Part shown: one piece after another, positions 24,420 through 38,200 of the stretch
Numbering within the stretch: position 1 is the first letter of the stretch
Layout of the letters: each line of letters opens with the position of its first letter
Assembly (NCBI GenBank): GCA_963965975.1
Contig: OZ014412.1
Coordinates: forward strand, 8,928,708 to 8,992,707
Length of the DNA: 64,000 nucleotides
Direction: 5' to 3'
From: Xestospongia bergquistia
Lineage: Eukaryota > Porifera > Demospongiae > Haplosclerida > Petrosiidae
Position numbers and translations under genes: made by a program
The notes under the pieces: generated by a model
Told to the model about the DNA's origin: nothing
The model's database searches: none
What the model saw: only the letters and a program-made list of their open reading frames with translations

Positions 24420-27200
24420 CTTATGTATATATCTTTTCTTCTTCCATCCAGGACCACCAAACTTGGGCTTATCCTTACAGAATAGGCACTCTCCACAATC
24501 ATCCTTAAGACAGCCAGTGCACTGACCACATGCTCTTTTCCTCTTAATTCCTTATAATGTATAACAAGTAAGTTTAAGCAACCCATCTATATTTATGTGT
24601 ACATGCACAATTGTTGATCTACATGTACATGTAGCTTCTATCACTTTTAAAAACAAAGAGTACAGTATATGCTTGTTTTACAATGTGTTTGTACATTTAC
24701 CTATATTACAATACCTTACCTATTTTGAAAACCTTTCTTGTCTGATTGATCGGAATTGACACACCTTCTTCAAAAAAATAAATTCAGTGAATTACTAACA
24801 GATGGCTATGTAAATTGTTAATTTACTCACTGTCACTGTGAGTATAGTTGGAACATACTGGCTGGGTGTGTCCTTGTTTTTATGCTTTCTACAAACAACA
24901 ATAATAAAATATTATTAATATTTGCACATGGTATTATTTTGTCTAAGTTACTATGTAACACTATATATATGCACCTTCCTAAGATTGGTAGCCTTTGTTC
25001 CAACACGACCTTTTAACGCCAGTCATTCTTAGTACGACATCTCTCTTTACTGAATATGGCAGAAGTTTGTACTTCCAATTTTTTGTGCTCTTTTTCTCAT
25101 AGCTTTTATTGCTTCAGGTCGCAATATTAGGCCTTCATGTCTTGGGATGTTTTTACTGATTGACTTGATCAGCTCTTCTACTTTCACAGTTAGTTCATTA
25201 AGATCACTTGGGCTTGTACAACTATAGGTGAGAGTCTCTAGCACCTTTAAAGATACTCTAGCATGTTCTCCCTCTTGCTTGAGTGACTGGATCAGTGTAT
25301 ATAGAGTAGTGAATAGCTGTTTACAGTGTACCAACATGAATTTTTTTAATCAATGCCTTTGATCATTCCATGTACTGTACAGGTTTATACACGTACAAGT
25401 ACATGTATAGTATCATAGACCACATATATATACATGAATGGTACACATACAAGGTGGGACAACGTTGTTCTACATGTGTATGTACATCTAAGCTATATAT
25501 ACATTTATCTACATGTACATATACCTTTTTCACAGGAATGGTTGAATGCATAGGTTTTTCATTGGGAATGGGGGTTGAAATGGAACTCTCTTCTTGTACT
25601 TCAGTGCTGCCTGTTCCCTGAAAGTAATCATTAATAGCTATGCTGTCTGTACTCAGGTATGCACTACTCCTATAAGCTTCTGGTAGGCTTTCCCAATCCC
25701 AGTTCCTGAGCAATCGAAAAATGGCAAAAAATGCTTTCATCGCAGATGCCATGTGATCCAATCACGGCATGTGAATGAGGGTGTATCAAATTGAACTATG
25801 TGATTTTTGTCACCTGTTCCTTTCACAATGAAACTGCCAGTTGTATCATCAATAATATCAACATCTTCACTTGTATATTTAAGTGATTTCTGTCGTCTTT
25901 CCAGGCAATGAGATATGGTCAGTTTTGGCCTTCCATGTAGGTATGAAGGCACTACAGCTCTGTAACAACAATACTCGCCACTTTGTTTGTAGTTTAGAAA
26001 TAAGTTTTTGGTGGCTCTCTGGTAAAAACACTTCCACAAGAAGAGTAATAATGGATGACAGCATCATCTTTTTTTCTGAGGTAAATAATTGTACTTAAGT
26101 ACTTTGTTCAGAGATTCAGTGCCATTGTTTGTAATAACAGCACTATGAAATTCTCTATCTCTGTAAGCTCTTGGCCAAAGCTTAAGTAATAAAAAGTATA
26201 AGAAATACACTTCTAGTTAATCTTGATGTATATGTTCAATGAAAATTTACTGATAACATAAATAGACTTTCCTATGTGAAACATACATGTAGTTTACACA
26301 TAAAAGTACTACATATATATAGTAATGTAAACTCTTTGTACTATTTCAGTTGATACATGTATATACATTCAATTATAATTATTATAATTATTCATGAAAT
26401 GGCTTGTCCAGTAAATGTAACTATGTGAATGCTCAACAAGACAACTATATACATGTACCTCTGGTGAACAGAGCCATTTCCCCTCAAGCCATTCTCTAAC
26501 AGAAGGTTTATTTTGTCATATTTCACTGTCCTTTATGTTTTGCAATTGATAATGATAGTGGTGGTCAATTAGGAGGTCATCCAACACGGGAGAGGGAGCC
26601 AGGGTTATATCTCGAAGAAAAGAGAGAAGTAAATCACCTTCTTCTGAAGTCAAGCCATGCTTGTGGTCCTTAACCCAGCGCTCCCATGACTGCTCTTTGT
26701 GGAAGTCACACAGGTATACTTTGCATATGGGGAATACTGTATTGATGGCTGAGATCTCAGCTTCTGTCATGAAATATGGTGGACTCCAATCTGTATTGAG
26801 TTTGATGAAAGTTGTGATGGGCTTGTTCAGTAGGCAACAGTAGGTGGTATTTAGTAACCTGGTTTACATTTTTACCTTTTGTAAGAACTTGACGAAGATT
26901 TTGTATTTTTGTCTGTTTTAGTTTTTTTAGGCCTCTAGCTGACAGTCTGCTCTTCTCTTCATCAGTGATGCAATAATCAGTGAACAGGACTAGAAAGCAA
27001 ACAACAATGTGAGCTTTGCAACCTATTTTACGTGTACCCTGTAAAGACACTCGACTTGATTAACCACTCTGCTTCTCCTTGTAGTAGTGGGTTCTAAACT
27101 GGCAGTCTGACCTTCGGATGTCTTGTACAGCAAAGGGAGTGTTGTTGAACTCCACTGTTTGTCCTTCAATTCTGTGTTGCCAGAAGATTTTGTTTTCCTA
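24420..27200 (-). pseudogene. MULE transposase with SWIM and CXXC zinc fingers, broken
   Basis: Minus-strand remnants in order. About 27200-27070: N-terminal exon (FWQHRIEGQTVEFNNTPFAV). 27050-26757: GTRKIGCKAHI and linker. 26770-26516: Mutator-like transposase core (INTVFPICKVYLCDFHKEQS). About 26200-26050: FHSAVITNNGTESLNKVLKY. 26067-25737: region before SWIM, split between two frames. 25761-25560: SWIM remainder (KHFFAIFRLLRNWDWESLP). 25337-25050: helical tail. About 24990 and 24890-24840: small exons (KHKNKDTPSQYVPTILTV). 24560-24420: CXXC zinc finger (RACGQCTGCLKDDCGECLFC, KPKFGGPGWKKK), a CpG-binding fold. The SWIM cysteine before KHFF is TGA (25737-25739), there is a frameshift near 26040, and the last two CXXC cysteines are not seen. 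It is a dead element or a domesticated gene that died. Confidence 0.75.
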
Positions 27201-28081
27201 TGAGAGTATTAATTTTAGCATTTCCGTATTCAGTTTTTAATTATTTATATATATATATAGCTTTGTATACCTTATCCTTCAGGTTAGCATTTTTTCCTTG
27301 ATTTTCCTTATTTTCCTACACAATAAATGTACTAATTAATGATCTAACAAAGTATTTCTTGTCATTTCTTTATGAATTCATTTAATGTTTTGTTTGTTAC
27401 ATAATTATTATGTATATTCAAATACCCAATAAAAATAATCAATAGAATTAATGCCAATGACAATGCTATAGTTATCGTTCTCTACTCAATTGTACTTTTT
27501 CAAATATCAAACAGAGGCTTTTCTGTGACGTTCTTGTACCAAAGCAAGATTGTGTTTCTTGTTTATGCTTCTCCAGTACACTTTCTGCATCATCTACAAC
27601 CCCACAAAAATAGTATGGTAAAATAGTAATGAAGACCTACAGTCCAGTTATGTATAAAACTCATCACAAAGCCAAGAGAGCACACCAACAATCCTGAATA
27701 TTCCCGCTCTAAGCCTGAAATTTTAACACAAACCGTTACACGTGAATTAGCATGCTGTATTAAAATGTGTGAGGGTGTGTAATCCACGTGACTTCCGCAC
27801 TTCAGATGTTGTGAAAGTAGTGAATCCATTATTAATAGGCGTGACCGCCCAATTATTAATTTGTGTGGCTTAATAGTTAACGACTGCCTACAGTACACGC
27901 GTGTTCTCTCGAGTCAGTTCTCTTCTCTTCGTTATCAACGATTGTCTACCTCATTCTTTGTGGACTCTGCAATACGTTGCCACTACATTTATAAAGAAAT
28001 TTGGAAACCGTAGAAATCCTTTACATGACACGCCCATTTTTCTAAGGAATATAAATTTTCCCGGATTTTTAATTTCGCGAC
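27201..28081. other. Spacer, no gene seen
   Basis: AT-rich sequence with a TA run near 27247-27262. A somewhat more GC-balanced stretch (27690-28060) has no convincing frame. It might be a promoter region for the MULE remnant, but nothing marks it. Confidence 0.35.
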
Positions 28082-28320
28082 AAAATAGAAAGACTCACCT
28101 CAAGAGTATCAATGTAAATTGCAATCCAATTGGAAAGAAATTATTCGAAAAAGTCATGAGGAAGCAAGTCAGATTATCTTTAAAATGGAAAAAACAAATC
28201 CATTCTCATTTATTTGATATAGTAATCAAATTTATAAGCTAGATAACTAAAACAAAGTAGCTACATTTTTTGTTTGCTATTTAATTTTCATTTTAAATAA
28301 TCAACATGGATTATTCACAT
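28082..28320 (+). pseudogene. Copy of the NLR-D 3' end (last LRR + 3' flank)
   Basis: Nearly identical to 38702-38940. It encodes the last residues of NLR-D (RKTHLKSINVNCNPIGKKLF, SLKWKKQIHSHLFD) and then about 75 bp of its 3' flank. No NLR body lies upstream, and a frame change occurs just before the stop. Because it includes downstream genomic DNA it is a DNA-level duplicate, not a processed copy. Confidence 0.85.
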
Positions 28321-28830
28321 TACAGCAGGCTTGTGTATTATTTATATATATACATATCACCTGCAGTGCATGGAGGAACTTCAACCTGTACAGATTGTCA
28401 CTAAAGAGCTGCAATGATTGCTTAGTGAATAAATAACTTAATAAAGTAAAGTAACAGCAGAATGATACTGGGTAAGTCCGTATAAATTTGTGTATGATGG
28501 TATCAGTTAAGTATTAGATGATATACGGCATTGCAATTCAAAATGTGACCATTTTAGGTAAAAATAGCATAGGGACTGCAGAAACTAACTATGAATCTTA
28601 TTTAAGTAGTTAGTAGTTTATGAATAAAGGATTTTTAAAAATAAGAAAATCTTTTCCTGTGATATGCTATATTCATAGCATGTGTTTATGATGATATCTG
28701 TTACAAACATTGTGTTGTTACCTACCACATGGTAGTATATGTAAACAATAATTTAAACACTTTGTATATGAGGAAAAACAACATATATGCTATCAGTAGT
28801 TAGGCTTAAGTAATAAACCATGAATTTATG
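28321..28830 (+). repeat. NLR-tail-associated repeat, copy 1
   Basis: From TACAGCAGGCTTGTG onward the sequence matches 39810-40238 closely and 29885-30370 more loosely. It is non-coding. At 28320 it is joined directly to the tail copy, whereas at the NLR-D locus 870 bp separate the two. Confidence 0.8.
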
Positions 28831-29125
28831 TAGATTTAAGTGCCAGAAGGCTGTCCATATTATAATATACATGATACTTTTTATGCGCATCTATTTACAA
28901 CTAATGATGATCATATTCTAGCTAAGCCACAAACCTTGAATAAAATATGAAAATTTAATTAATGAATTAGAAAGTGAAACCTAAATAGAGTATGAACAAT
29001 TATGAAATGACAGTTGCTGTTTGAAGAGTTCATTCCTAAATAGATAAATTAAGGTCCATGGCCCCTTCATTGTGGAACCCAAGGCAAATTTTTCCTGGTG
29101 TTCTCTTTTACAGCCCTGCACACCA

Positions 29126-29640
29126 TCACCTCTTTTCTTGATAAAATAGCAGGGGGGTTGAACTATATTTCACTAGAAAATCCCAAGTTAGCATATATAT
29201 GGACCAAAGAACCGTGATTAAAATAATATTGTTTGTTGTGAGATTCATACTAACGTGCCTTCTTGTAAAGAAGTCACCCTTTAAAAGCTGTTTAAGAGAT
29301 TGTATGTTATATAAATGCAAGTGGTCAAAATGGGAGTAGGTATATATCCTGGTTCATAGCCAATACAGACAGGGAATGTCAGGTTTGGACCTGTTAGTAT
29401 AATTACTAGCTGTCATATTTGTGGTGTTAGATTTGTTAAAGTATTTTCCATTAGTAAAAAATGGTACTTTTGATCATTTAGAGGGCAAAATGGGAGTAAA
29501 GAAAACAAAAGTAGGTGAACAAGGATATCACTGATAGTGATAAGCTAGTATTCTAAGGGGCTAGTCATACCAGACTACAATAGTGGTAGATTACCATGAA
29601 TATATAGATCTCATGTATATTATTTTAGATATAACATAAT
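29126..29640. other. Spacer, no gene seen
   Basis: Non-coding AT-rich DNA between repeat copies. No feature supported. Confidence 0.35.
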
Positions 29641-29699
29641 TTAAGCTGAGGTAAGTCTATCATTTCAGAAATATATATTTTATTAAATTTTTCAAACCA

Positions 29700-30500
29700 G
29701 ACACTAAAGGTGTTAGTTTTGATGAATCCTTAGAAATTATGCCCTGGTACTGAACCCATTCATATAGTATAGCCCTGAGAACTATAATAATATCCATGAA
29801 AGTATCTCTGATTTAATGTTATCATTTGTTTGATATTATGAATAAAAGTAAGCTATGCATGTGGTGAGAAGGTGTTCTCTATTATAGCATGCTCATGTAT
29901 TGTTTATATATACATACCACCTGTAGTACATGGAGGAGCTTCAACCTATACAGATTGTCACTAAAAGCTGCAATGATTGGTTAGTGAGTATATAATAAAG
30001 TAAGGTAACAGCAGAATGATACTAAGTAAGTCTTTATAAAGTTGTGTATGATGACATTAGCTACGTATTAGGTGATATATGGCATTACAATTCAAAATAT
30101 GACCATAAAACTAGCATAGGGACTGCAAAAACTAACTATGAATCTTGTTTAAGTAATTAGTAGTTTATGAATAAAAGGATCTTTAAAAATAAGAAATTCT
30201 TTTCCTGTGATATGCTATATTCATAGCATGTGTACCATGGTGATATCTGCTACAAACATAGTGTTGTTACCTACCACATAGATGGATAGTGTATTGTAAA
30301 CAATAATTAAAACACTTTGTATATGAGGACAAATAACATATATGCTATCAGTACTTAGGCTTAAGCAATAAACTCCGAATTTATGTAAAAGTTAAATGCC
30401 AGGAGACAGCCCATATTCTAATATACATGATACATTTTATGCAAGGAATGATGATCAGACTCTAGCTAAGTCACAAACATTGAATAAAATATGAAAATTT
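29700..30500 (+). repeat. NLR-tail-associated repeat, copy 2 (diverged)
   Basis: Matches 39640-40238 with scattered substitutions and small indels (shared words ATTATGCCCTGGTACTGAAC and CAGATTGTCACTAAA). It extends further left than copy 1. Confidence 0.75.
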
Positions 30501-32229
30501 GCCTTATTCTAGATCTATTATTATGTTATGTATGAGTATTTAGATGATTTGGTCATGCCTATGATCTACATGTATGTAACAATGTCATTGTAACAGGCTT
30601 TATGTATATAGGAAGTTTTGAAAATCAATAAATAGTTGAAGCAGGATAATGTGATAACACACTTAAGCCATTTTAGTAGTTTAAATTTTGTTTACTGAAT
30701 TAATGTCATCTATGATGGCTATATAATACTTGTTAATTAGATAATAGCTATATGCAACTCAAAAATTTGTAAGAGTTGGTAAGGTCAACTATGATATCTT
30801 AGACTAGTCTCAGTCTGAGGTATGCATAGGTTAAATTCTGAACTAACTTATCACTACTGGTGATTGGAATACTTATAGTATCTCCAGACAATAACTTCTG
30901 ATGGACATATTGTGAATTAGAAGAAAGTGAGACCTAAATAGAATATGAGCAATCATAAAGTGCATGACAGTTGCTCTTTTAAGAGTTCATTCTGAAATAG
31001 ATGTGATCATGACAGGCTTTTATGAAAACACCTATTCCATATTGGGTCATAGCATTATAATAATGAGCTTACAGTAAAACTCAGTATGCTGTTCTTACTT
31101 AGGAACTTAATAGATACAGTGATATATCTTTTACAGCACTTGATACTGTGGGGACAATGATTGCTCGTAGTCCTTGCATTGCTGAACTGTATGTTAACAC
31201 AACAGTTTGGTAATCCTCAGTCAAAATTGACATTTTGCAGAAGGGTCTGTTTCTGGTCAGTCCATATTTTGTGTGGATAAAGCTGACAATGATTTCAAAA
31301 TCTGTCCTTTGAATTTGTCATGTTTGATTGTTATATATACATGGATGATAATGTTACTATCCTGCATTATAGTTATTGTATGATGCACTAAAGCTTATTC
31401 TGATTAGTATTAATATTTAAAACTTAGTGTTGTTATCCATGCATCCACAGCTATACCTTTGATGCCTTCTAATTTTACTCTAATTACTCATTTGATAGCA
31501 GCAAATAACTGGCTGGTTATTAGATACTATCTCATTCTCCAATAGACAATGAATACTGTATGACCGAAGACTGTACATGAAATTGTACAAGCATTGTATT
31601 TGAAGGTTTTATTTTTTTAAACATCTATTTATGTTTTGTTTTGGCTATGAAATGTATTGGTAATATCACAACTATTACTACCTCTGTTGTGTGGCCATCT
31701 TTCACAATGACAGGTTTATTAAACACAAGTACAGAGACCTATTCAAACAAAATAATGGGTTAGTGACTGAATCTGACCAGAATGATAATAATTGTATTCA
31801 ATATTTTAATTTATAGCTATAACAACTCATGCATCATGTAAGTCTGTTAAGTAAAACATCATTTTCCATGATATCAACACTACTTATTGCAAAATTGATT
31901 TGTGTGCTGTTCTGATTATAAATCTTTTCAACATGTTTTATTATCTTCTAATAAATACGTGATCATGTTAGCTAATTCACATATTAACACAACAGAGTTT
32001 TACCAACTCTTATTAAAAATCACATATATATATGTTAAATTTTATAATACAATCGTCAACTGTCTGGCAAGCACGACTGCGCATGCTCCCAGTCGTCATT
32101 TGTGGCTACGCCCTAATTCCATATTGGACTATAAGTTTACGAGTCCGAGTCATCGCGAAGTAGTTCAACGCCCTTTTGAAATCTATACTGAACAAATCAA
32201 TAGTGAAATACCACCACCGAAAAACTACT
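30501..32229. other. Upstream region of NLR-D, no gene seen
   Basis: Non-coding to about 32040. The last 190 bp before the NLR-D ATG are GC-richer (ACTGCGCATGCTCCCAGTCG near 32080) and probably hold its promoter and 5' untranslated region. This is inferred from composition only. Confidence 0.4.
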
Positions 32230-35200
32230 ATGGAGTCTTTTAATTCTCAAGCCGCCTATCAAGCTCTTTGTGACAACACAGCAAACATATTGGAAGCTAA
32301 ACTTGATCTGCATTCAATAGCAGACAAACTAATTAGTCTTCGGATAATCGGGGATACCGATAAAGAGCGTATTACTGATAGATGTTCTGGCCAAACAACT
32401 AGAGACTGTACGGAACATTTGCTTCAAATTCTTATAGCTAACGTTAAAATTAATGGAATCGTGTTTGGTAAATTTATCGAAATTCTAAGAGAAGATAAAT
32501 GTAGCCAGAGAGAGAAGGACCTCGCTGAAAAATTAATGGCAAGTTACAAAGGTAATTATCATTGATTGATAAAAAAATGCTAAAAAATATACTGTTAGTT
32601 GTCACACATATAGAATGACTAAAATACTTTCAATATGGAACACACATGTGCATATAAAACTTGAAATGATGTGCCTCTCCCTAACAATGTCTAAATATGA
32701 GTTACTCCGAAGTGAGATCCCACAGTTACGGAAGCCGATGGCAGACATCCAATTCTACTTCGTAATATCATATTCTATTTTGAAGTTTACTGAAAATATC
32801 AAATTCTACTTATATCTGAAAGGAATTGGATGTCCGCCTTCCGCTTCCGTAAATTCTAGTTCGTATTTTCACATTCCGCTTTGAAGTTTTCCAAAAATAT
32901 TGCAATTCATTTCCAATTCTATTTTCAATCGCTCAATGAAGTGAAGCGCAAGCACCACGAGCCGTATGGTAGGAAGTCACATGTTTCCTCTTAGGTTGGG
33001 GGTATAGGATTTTAGTTATTAACTATTCCATGGAAAATAGAATTCGAATTGGAAATTTTGTGGAAAACTGTAAAGTAGAATTGGATATTTTTAGATAACT
33101 TAAAAGCACAATATGAAATAATTACGAACTAGAAATGGATGACCGCCTTAGGCTTCCATATACACAGTTTATTCATATGGTGAACTCACATGATTATTAA
33201 CATTATGAATCCAATTAAATCTTGATTGTACAAGCCTAGCAGATCAAAAGTTTGAACATCATTCTTATGGTTGCAAAGATTGTATAATTAGCACTAGTGT
33301 CTGTTAGAAGACTATAGCTATAGAATGCTAGAAATACGGGCAGAGAGATGTTAGCCATTTTCTGAAACTCATGAAATATGTCGATGGGGATACAACATCT
33401 GAAAGAAGACCATAGTAAAAATGGGAGCATAAAAATCACACCATAATAACCACAACTTAATGCGCTCTACATGTTTAGTAAGACCTTAGTGTGTGGCTAA
33501 AATGTAGGAACTTTTATACCAGAATTTCTGCTGTGGTCTTGTTTGTACCACTATTCTTACTTCTTTCATTTTATTTACTTGTATATAGATTGTGTATTCA
33601 TTTTGATTTGTTTATTCAAATGTTGGATAATATATTAATAACTTGAAGGCAACGAACAAGAATTAACATAAACACCTAGCTAGCTTGCTACACTTATCCA
33701 AACTTTAAAACTTTTACGAGATATTGTCAAAATGATTATTTTTGTTAAAAATTAGTTTGTATCACTATGATTTTGTCATTAAAATAGTTCTCAGCATTGT
33801 TCTGTAGTCTGGTGCTTGAATTGCTGCATTCCTATCAAAGAACAATCAGTGTTACTATTAATTAAATCATCATGTCATATATGTTCTTAATTATAGGACA
33901 ATTTTTAATAACTGTAGTTTTTATTTGGGCCATATGTTATGGATAATGTAGTATGATATATAATTTCTTAAAATCAAAGAAATACTGAAAAATAAGAGAT
34001 GAAGTTGTCATGTAGTTAAAGCAATGCCATCATCAAACATTGGCAAACACTTTTCTTCAGTAAGAGAATGTGTCTAGTTAACAAATATTAAATCACTATA
34101 TATAATAACATTACCTTATTACAAATTATAATCAATTTTGTTATGTCATTATATAGAAGCTGAGAAACAGACAACTCCCACTCTCACAATGGCTTCACCA
34201 GTTTCTCAAGAGTCATCACGTACGTTTCAGTTTAATTTTCATAATTTACCCAAGTACATTGATTTAATGAATTTAGTTAGATCATGATTGTTTTATTATT
34301 GTAGTTTTGACAAAGCTTCTTGAAAAACATTCACTAACCATCCCAAATAGATTGATTTAATGAATTTATTGTGATTGTGATTGTTTTTATTGTAGTTTTG
34401 GAAAATCTTCTTCAGAAAAAAATACTCACTGAAGAAAGGTTGTCACTTAAATGTGATGACAAGTTGTTTCTAGAGCTAAGTAGTAAGATACCCCAAAGTG
34501 GTTTAACATTAGCTGTTTGTCTTGGATTAACACCTGCTGATGGACAACAAATCAAATGTAACAATGACAAAGAGAGAGACAGGATAATTGCAACTTTATT
34601 AAAATGGAAAGAAAAAAATGGCAGTGATGCTACTTACCTGGCATTAGTTAAGATCTTTATACAAGATAAAAATCGAGAATTGGCTGAGTTTATATTGGAC
34701 TATGCTATTAAAAATGTATGTTTGGTGCCTACAAGAAAAGACACATCAGGTAGTTATAACTATAGTATTATAATTATTAGCTAATAAGATACTAGAATAC
34801 TATTTTGCATAGCTTGTGTATCATAATTTAATCATTTTATTTCCTTGCTAGACCAAAAATTACCAGGTATATTGTAAATTGAATTACCATTAATTGAAAT
34901 ACTATTGTTGGAATTGCTCCAATTGTACTAGGAATAGTTACATATGTTCAGTGATATACGACATATTTGGGACTAACATGTATTTCCAAAAGTTATTACA
35001 AAGAAAGGAGGTATAAGTGATGAAAGTCAAGATTATATTATTGCTTTAATTCCCTATGACTGCATGTTTAAAATGTAACTGTAACTGTCATGATATGTGA
35101 AGTGATCTAGGTTACTACTATATTTCATGCTGTACATTTTATACTACAGTTTTAGTTACAAATATTAAGTGACAAACAAACAGTAGTAATCCTTACTGAC

Positions 35201-38200
35201 ATATAGAGATGTGTACAATTATTATGCTTTCAATATAACTCTATATTAATAAACCTTTGTTTGTCATTATGTTACAGAAGCTAAAAACCACGTTGTGGAT
35301 CCCAAACCATCATGTCAGTCATTATCGAGAGCTTTCAGTTCTCAATTATCAATCACGCTACCCATTGAAATTAAATTTAACTTTAAATAGTAACAAGATT
35401 ATTTTAATTGAACAAGCTATAATTATTTTGGAAGATAATGACTTCATTAATTAGAGCTACAAAGATTGTATAATTAGTAATTGGTTCAATTGTAATAGGA
35501 ATAGTTTCTTGTGTTCAGTGATATATGGCCAATTTGGCACTAATATGTATTGCTAAAAGTTATCACAAAGAAATGAGGTTTGAGTGATGAAAGTCAACAT
35601 TAAATTATTGCTTTGATTCCCTATGACTGGATGTTTAAAATGCTGAGGCATGGAAGCTATTTCACAAACACAAAAAACCAAAATACTGTAATTGTCATAG
35701 TTTACGAAGTGATCTAGGTCATTATATTCATTAATACAATGCTGTACATGTAATGCTATAGTTTTGTTGCCAGGGTGACAGACAAAGGGTAGCAATCCTC
35801 ACTAACTTAAAGATGTTTACAATTATTATACTTTCAATATAACTCGAACCTTTATTTTTCATTATATTATAGAAGCCAAAAAACTAATTATGGACCCCAA
35901 ACCATCATGTCAATCATTATCAAGAACTTTCAGTTCTCAATTATCAGACATTCCAGATACAGCTGATGTTCCTGATCTTAACAATCCAGCTTCACAAATT
36001 TTTAATCGACACTACAATGACCTTGTCAATGCCATAGCCAATTTGGGTCCCAAAATAGCAGATGAAATGGCTGATCTACTCTCCACACACAACCTTATAA
36101 GTATTGCAGAAAAGGATCGTGTTTATCAGTTATCATCAGTTCCAATTAAAGTAAAATCAATCCTTAGTTCATTAGGAGCTAATATTGAAAGAGGAAGAAA
36201 AGACAACAATCAACTTACTAAGTTCTTAACTGTTTTACATGACAAGTGGCAACATGTACCTACTTTAACAATATTAGAGGAAAAAATGAGAAGAGAGGCC
36301 TGTAAGTTGTGATTGGTTATAATTGAACACACTTCACTTATGTTTTCTAAAACAGTTATCTCTGCTACAGAACAGACAGAAACAATAGTTACAAATACAT
36401 CAACATCTACAGTAGAGGGAGCAGGACTAGATATGACAACTGAGAGTAAGTGAAGACAAAATTGCATTGTGGTTTATATCTAATTTCTTGCTTATTAGGT
36501 TGTACAAGTCTTTCAAAATGTGATGATGATTATTCAGTCATTTCTGAATATGCAGATTATCTAAAATCACAGTATAAAATGGATCAAAAACCAGACAACA
36601 AATTGCCTCATCTTTTTAAAAAGTTCATTAATACTGACCTTGTTGAAGTCTCAGAGTCAGATGATGGATTTTCAAGGTCTACACTTCCGGGCAATTGTGA
36701 GGATGTTATTCGTAAGAAAGTTAAATATTTGCAAAGCAAAAGGAAAAACAGTTTACGCATTCTCTTGGAAGGGGCTCCTGGAATTGGGAAATCTACACTA
36801 GCACTCGAATTTTGTAAAAAATGGGCAAATCAAGAGCTTTTTACTGATTATGATCTCGTTGTTTTGTTACCTCTAAGAGACAAAACAGTCCAGAAAGCCA
36901 AATGTCCAAGTGATCTGTTTTCTAATGAAGGTAATGAGTCAGGAAAAAATGTTTTCACAGCTCTAAGTATCCGAAAAGGTAAAGGGCTATTTATTATTTT
37001 AGAGGGTTTTGACGAGCTTTCAAAACAATTTCAGGAGAAAGATTCTATTTTCATCAAGTTGCTTGATGGTAAAATATTTCCAAATGCCACAGTAATGGTT
37101 ACTACACGTCACAGTGCTACAGCGCATTTACAAAGTTTAACTAAAGCCAAGTTTCAACTTCATTTAGAAATATCAGGCTTCAGTGAAAGCACAATAAAAG
37201 ATTATATTTCTGCATTATTCGAAAATAAAGCTGACAATATGACTTCATTCTATGACTATATCGACCAATTCCCTCACATAAAAGGTTGTCTCTATGTACC
37301 TCTTAATTTAGCAATTTTAACAGAAATTTTCTCTCAGAAGCAACGTCCAGAAACATTAACTGAGCTTTACACAGCTATTGTGAAAACACAACTGTTAAGA
37401 TACCTTGATGATAGAAACCTTAGACTTGAAAAGATTGAGGATTTATCAAAGTACAAAAAACGTCCAGAGATTTTTACAAAGTTCTGTAAAGTCTGTGAGT
37501 TTGCTTATGATAATCTCTGTGACCAAACTCTAGTTTTTCATGAACTATCAGAGGAGTTAGAGACTCTTGATCTAATTCAAAAAGAATCTCATTTTCAAAT
37601 ACATTCAGGTATTTCCTACTCATACAGCTTTCTTCATCCTACTTTTCAAGAATTTCTTGCTGCATATCACATGTCTCGACTTTATGAAGATGACCAGCAA
37701 AAGTTATACAATTTTTTGACAAAAAAACAATCTTTTATTGTTGTTCTTTGTTTTTTTGCTGGTTTAACTGGTTTGAGAACAATAATACCTACCTTTCCTA
37801 GAAAAATCTCTGACTTCAATTTAATTCAACAACTTTTTGAATCTAAGAATGAAAGATTGACAAAGCATCTACTTACAAACCCTGATAAACTTCAGCGCAT
37901 ACTTCGAACATGGCCAACACCAACATTACAAGACTTTTATGCTCTAGGTTGGTGCATAAGACTAAGTAATTGCAAATGGGATCTGGGATTTCATTTTCGT
38001 GCATTGTCAAGTCATCATATTGCAATGCTTAAGAAAGGAATAGGTGAAGATCCAACAGGTCAGATTGAAATGATAAAAATTGGGCTAAATCCAATAGGAA
38101 ATGAAGGTTTTAGCCATTTATTGAGAATTGCACTAAAAACACTTGAAAATGTCTCTATTCTTAGCTTGAGGGGTATAAATCTGGACTCTTCTGCTAGCAA

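Noticed and set aside
25370-25621. Plus-strand 83-codon frame in the MULE region
   Set aside because: Composed of repeated TACATGTA-like words and opposite recognisable SWIM-flank coding.
35257-35454. Small independent gene at 35257-35454
   Set aside because: It is a truncated copy of NLR-D exon 4 running into a repeat.
36371-36445. Splice acceptor at 36370 for NLR-D exon 5
   Set aside because: Joining there creates TAA with the leftover T of exon 4; the acceptor at 36355 keeps the frame.
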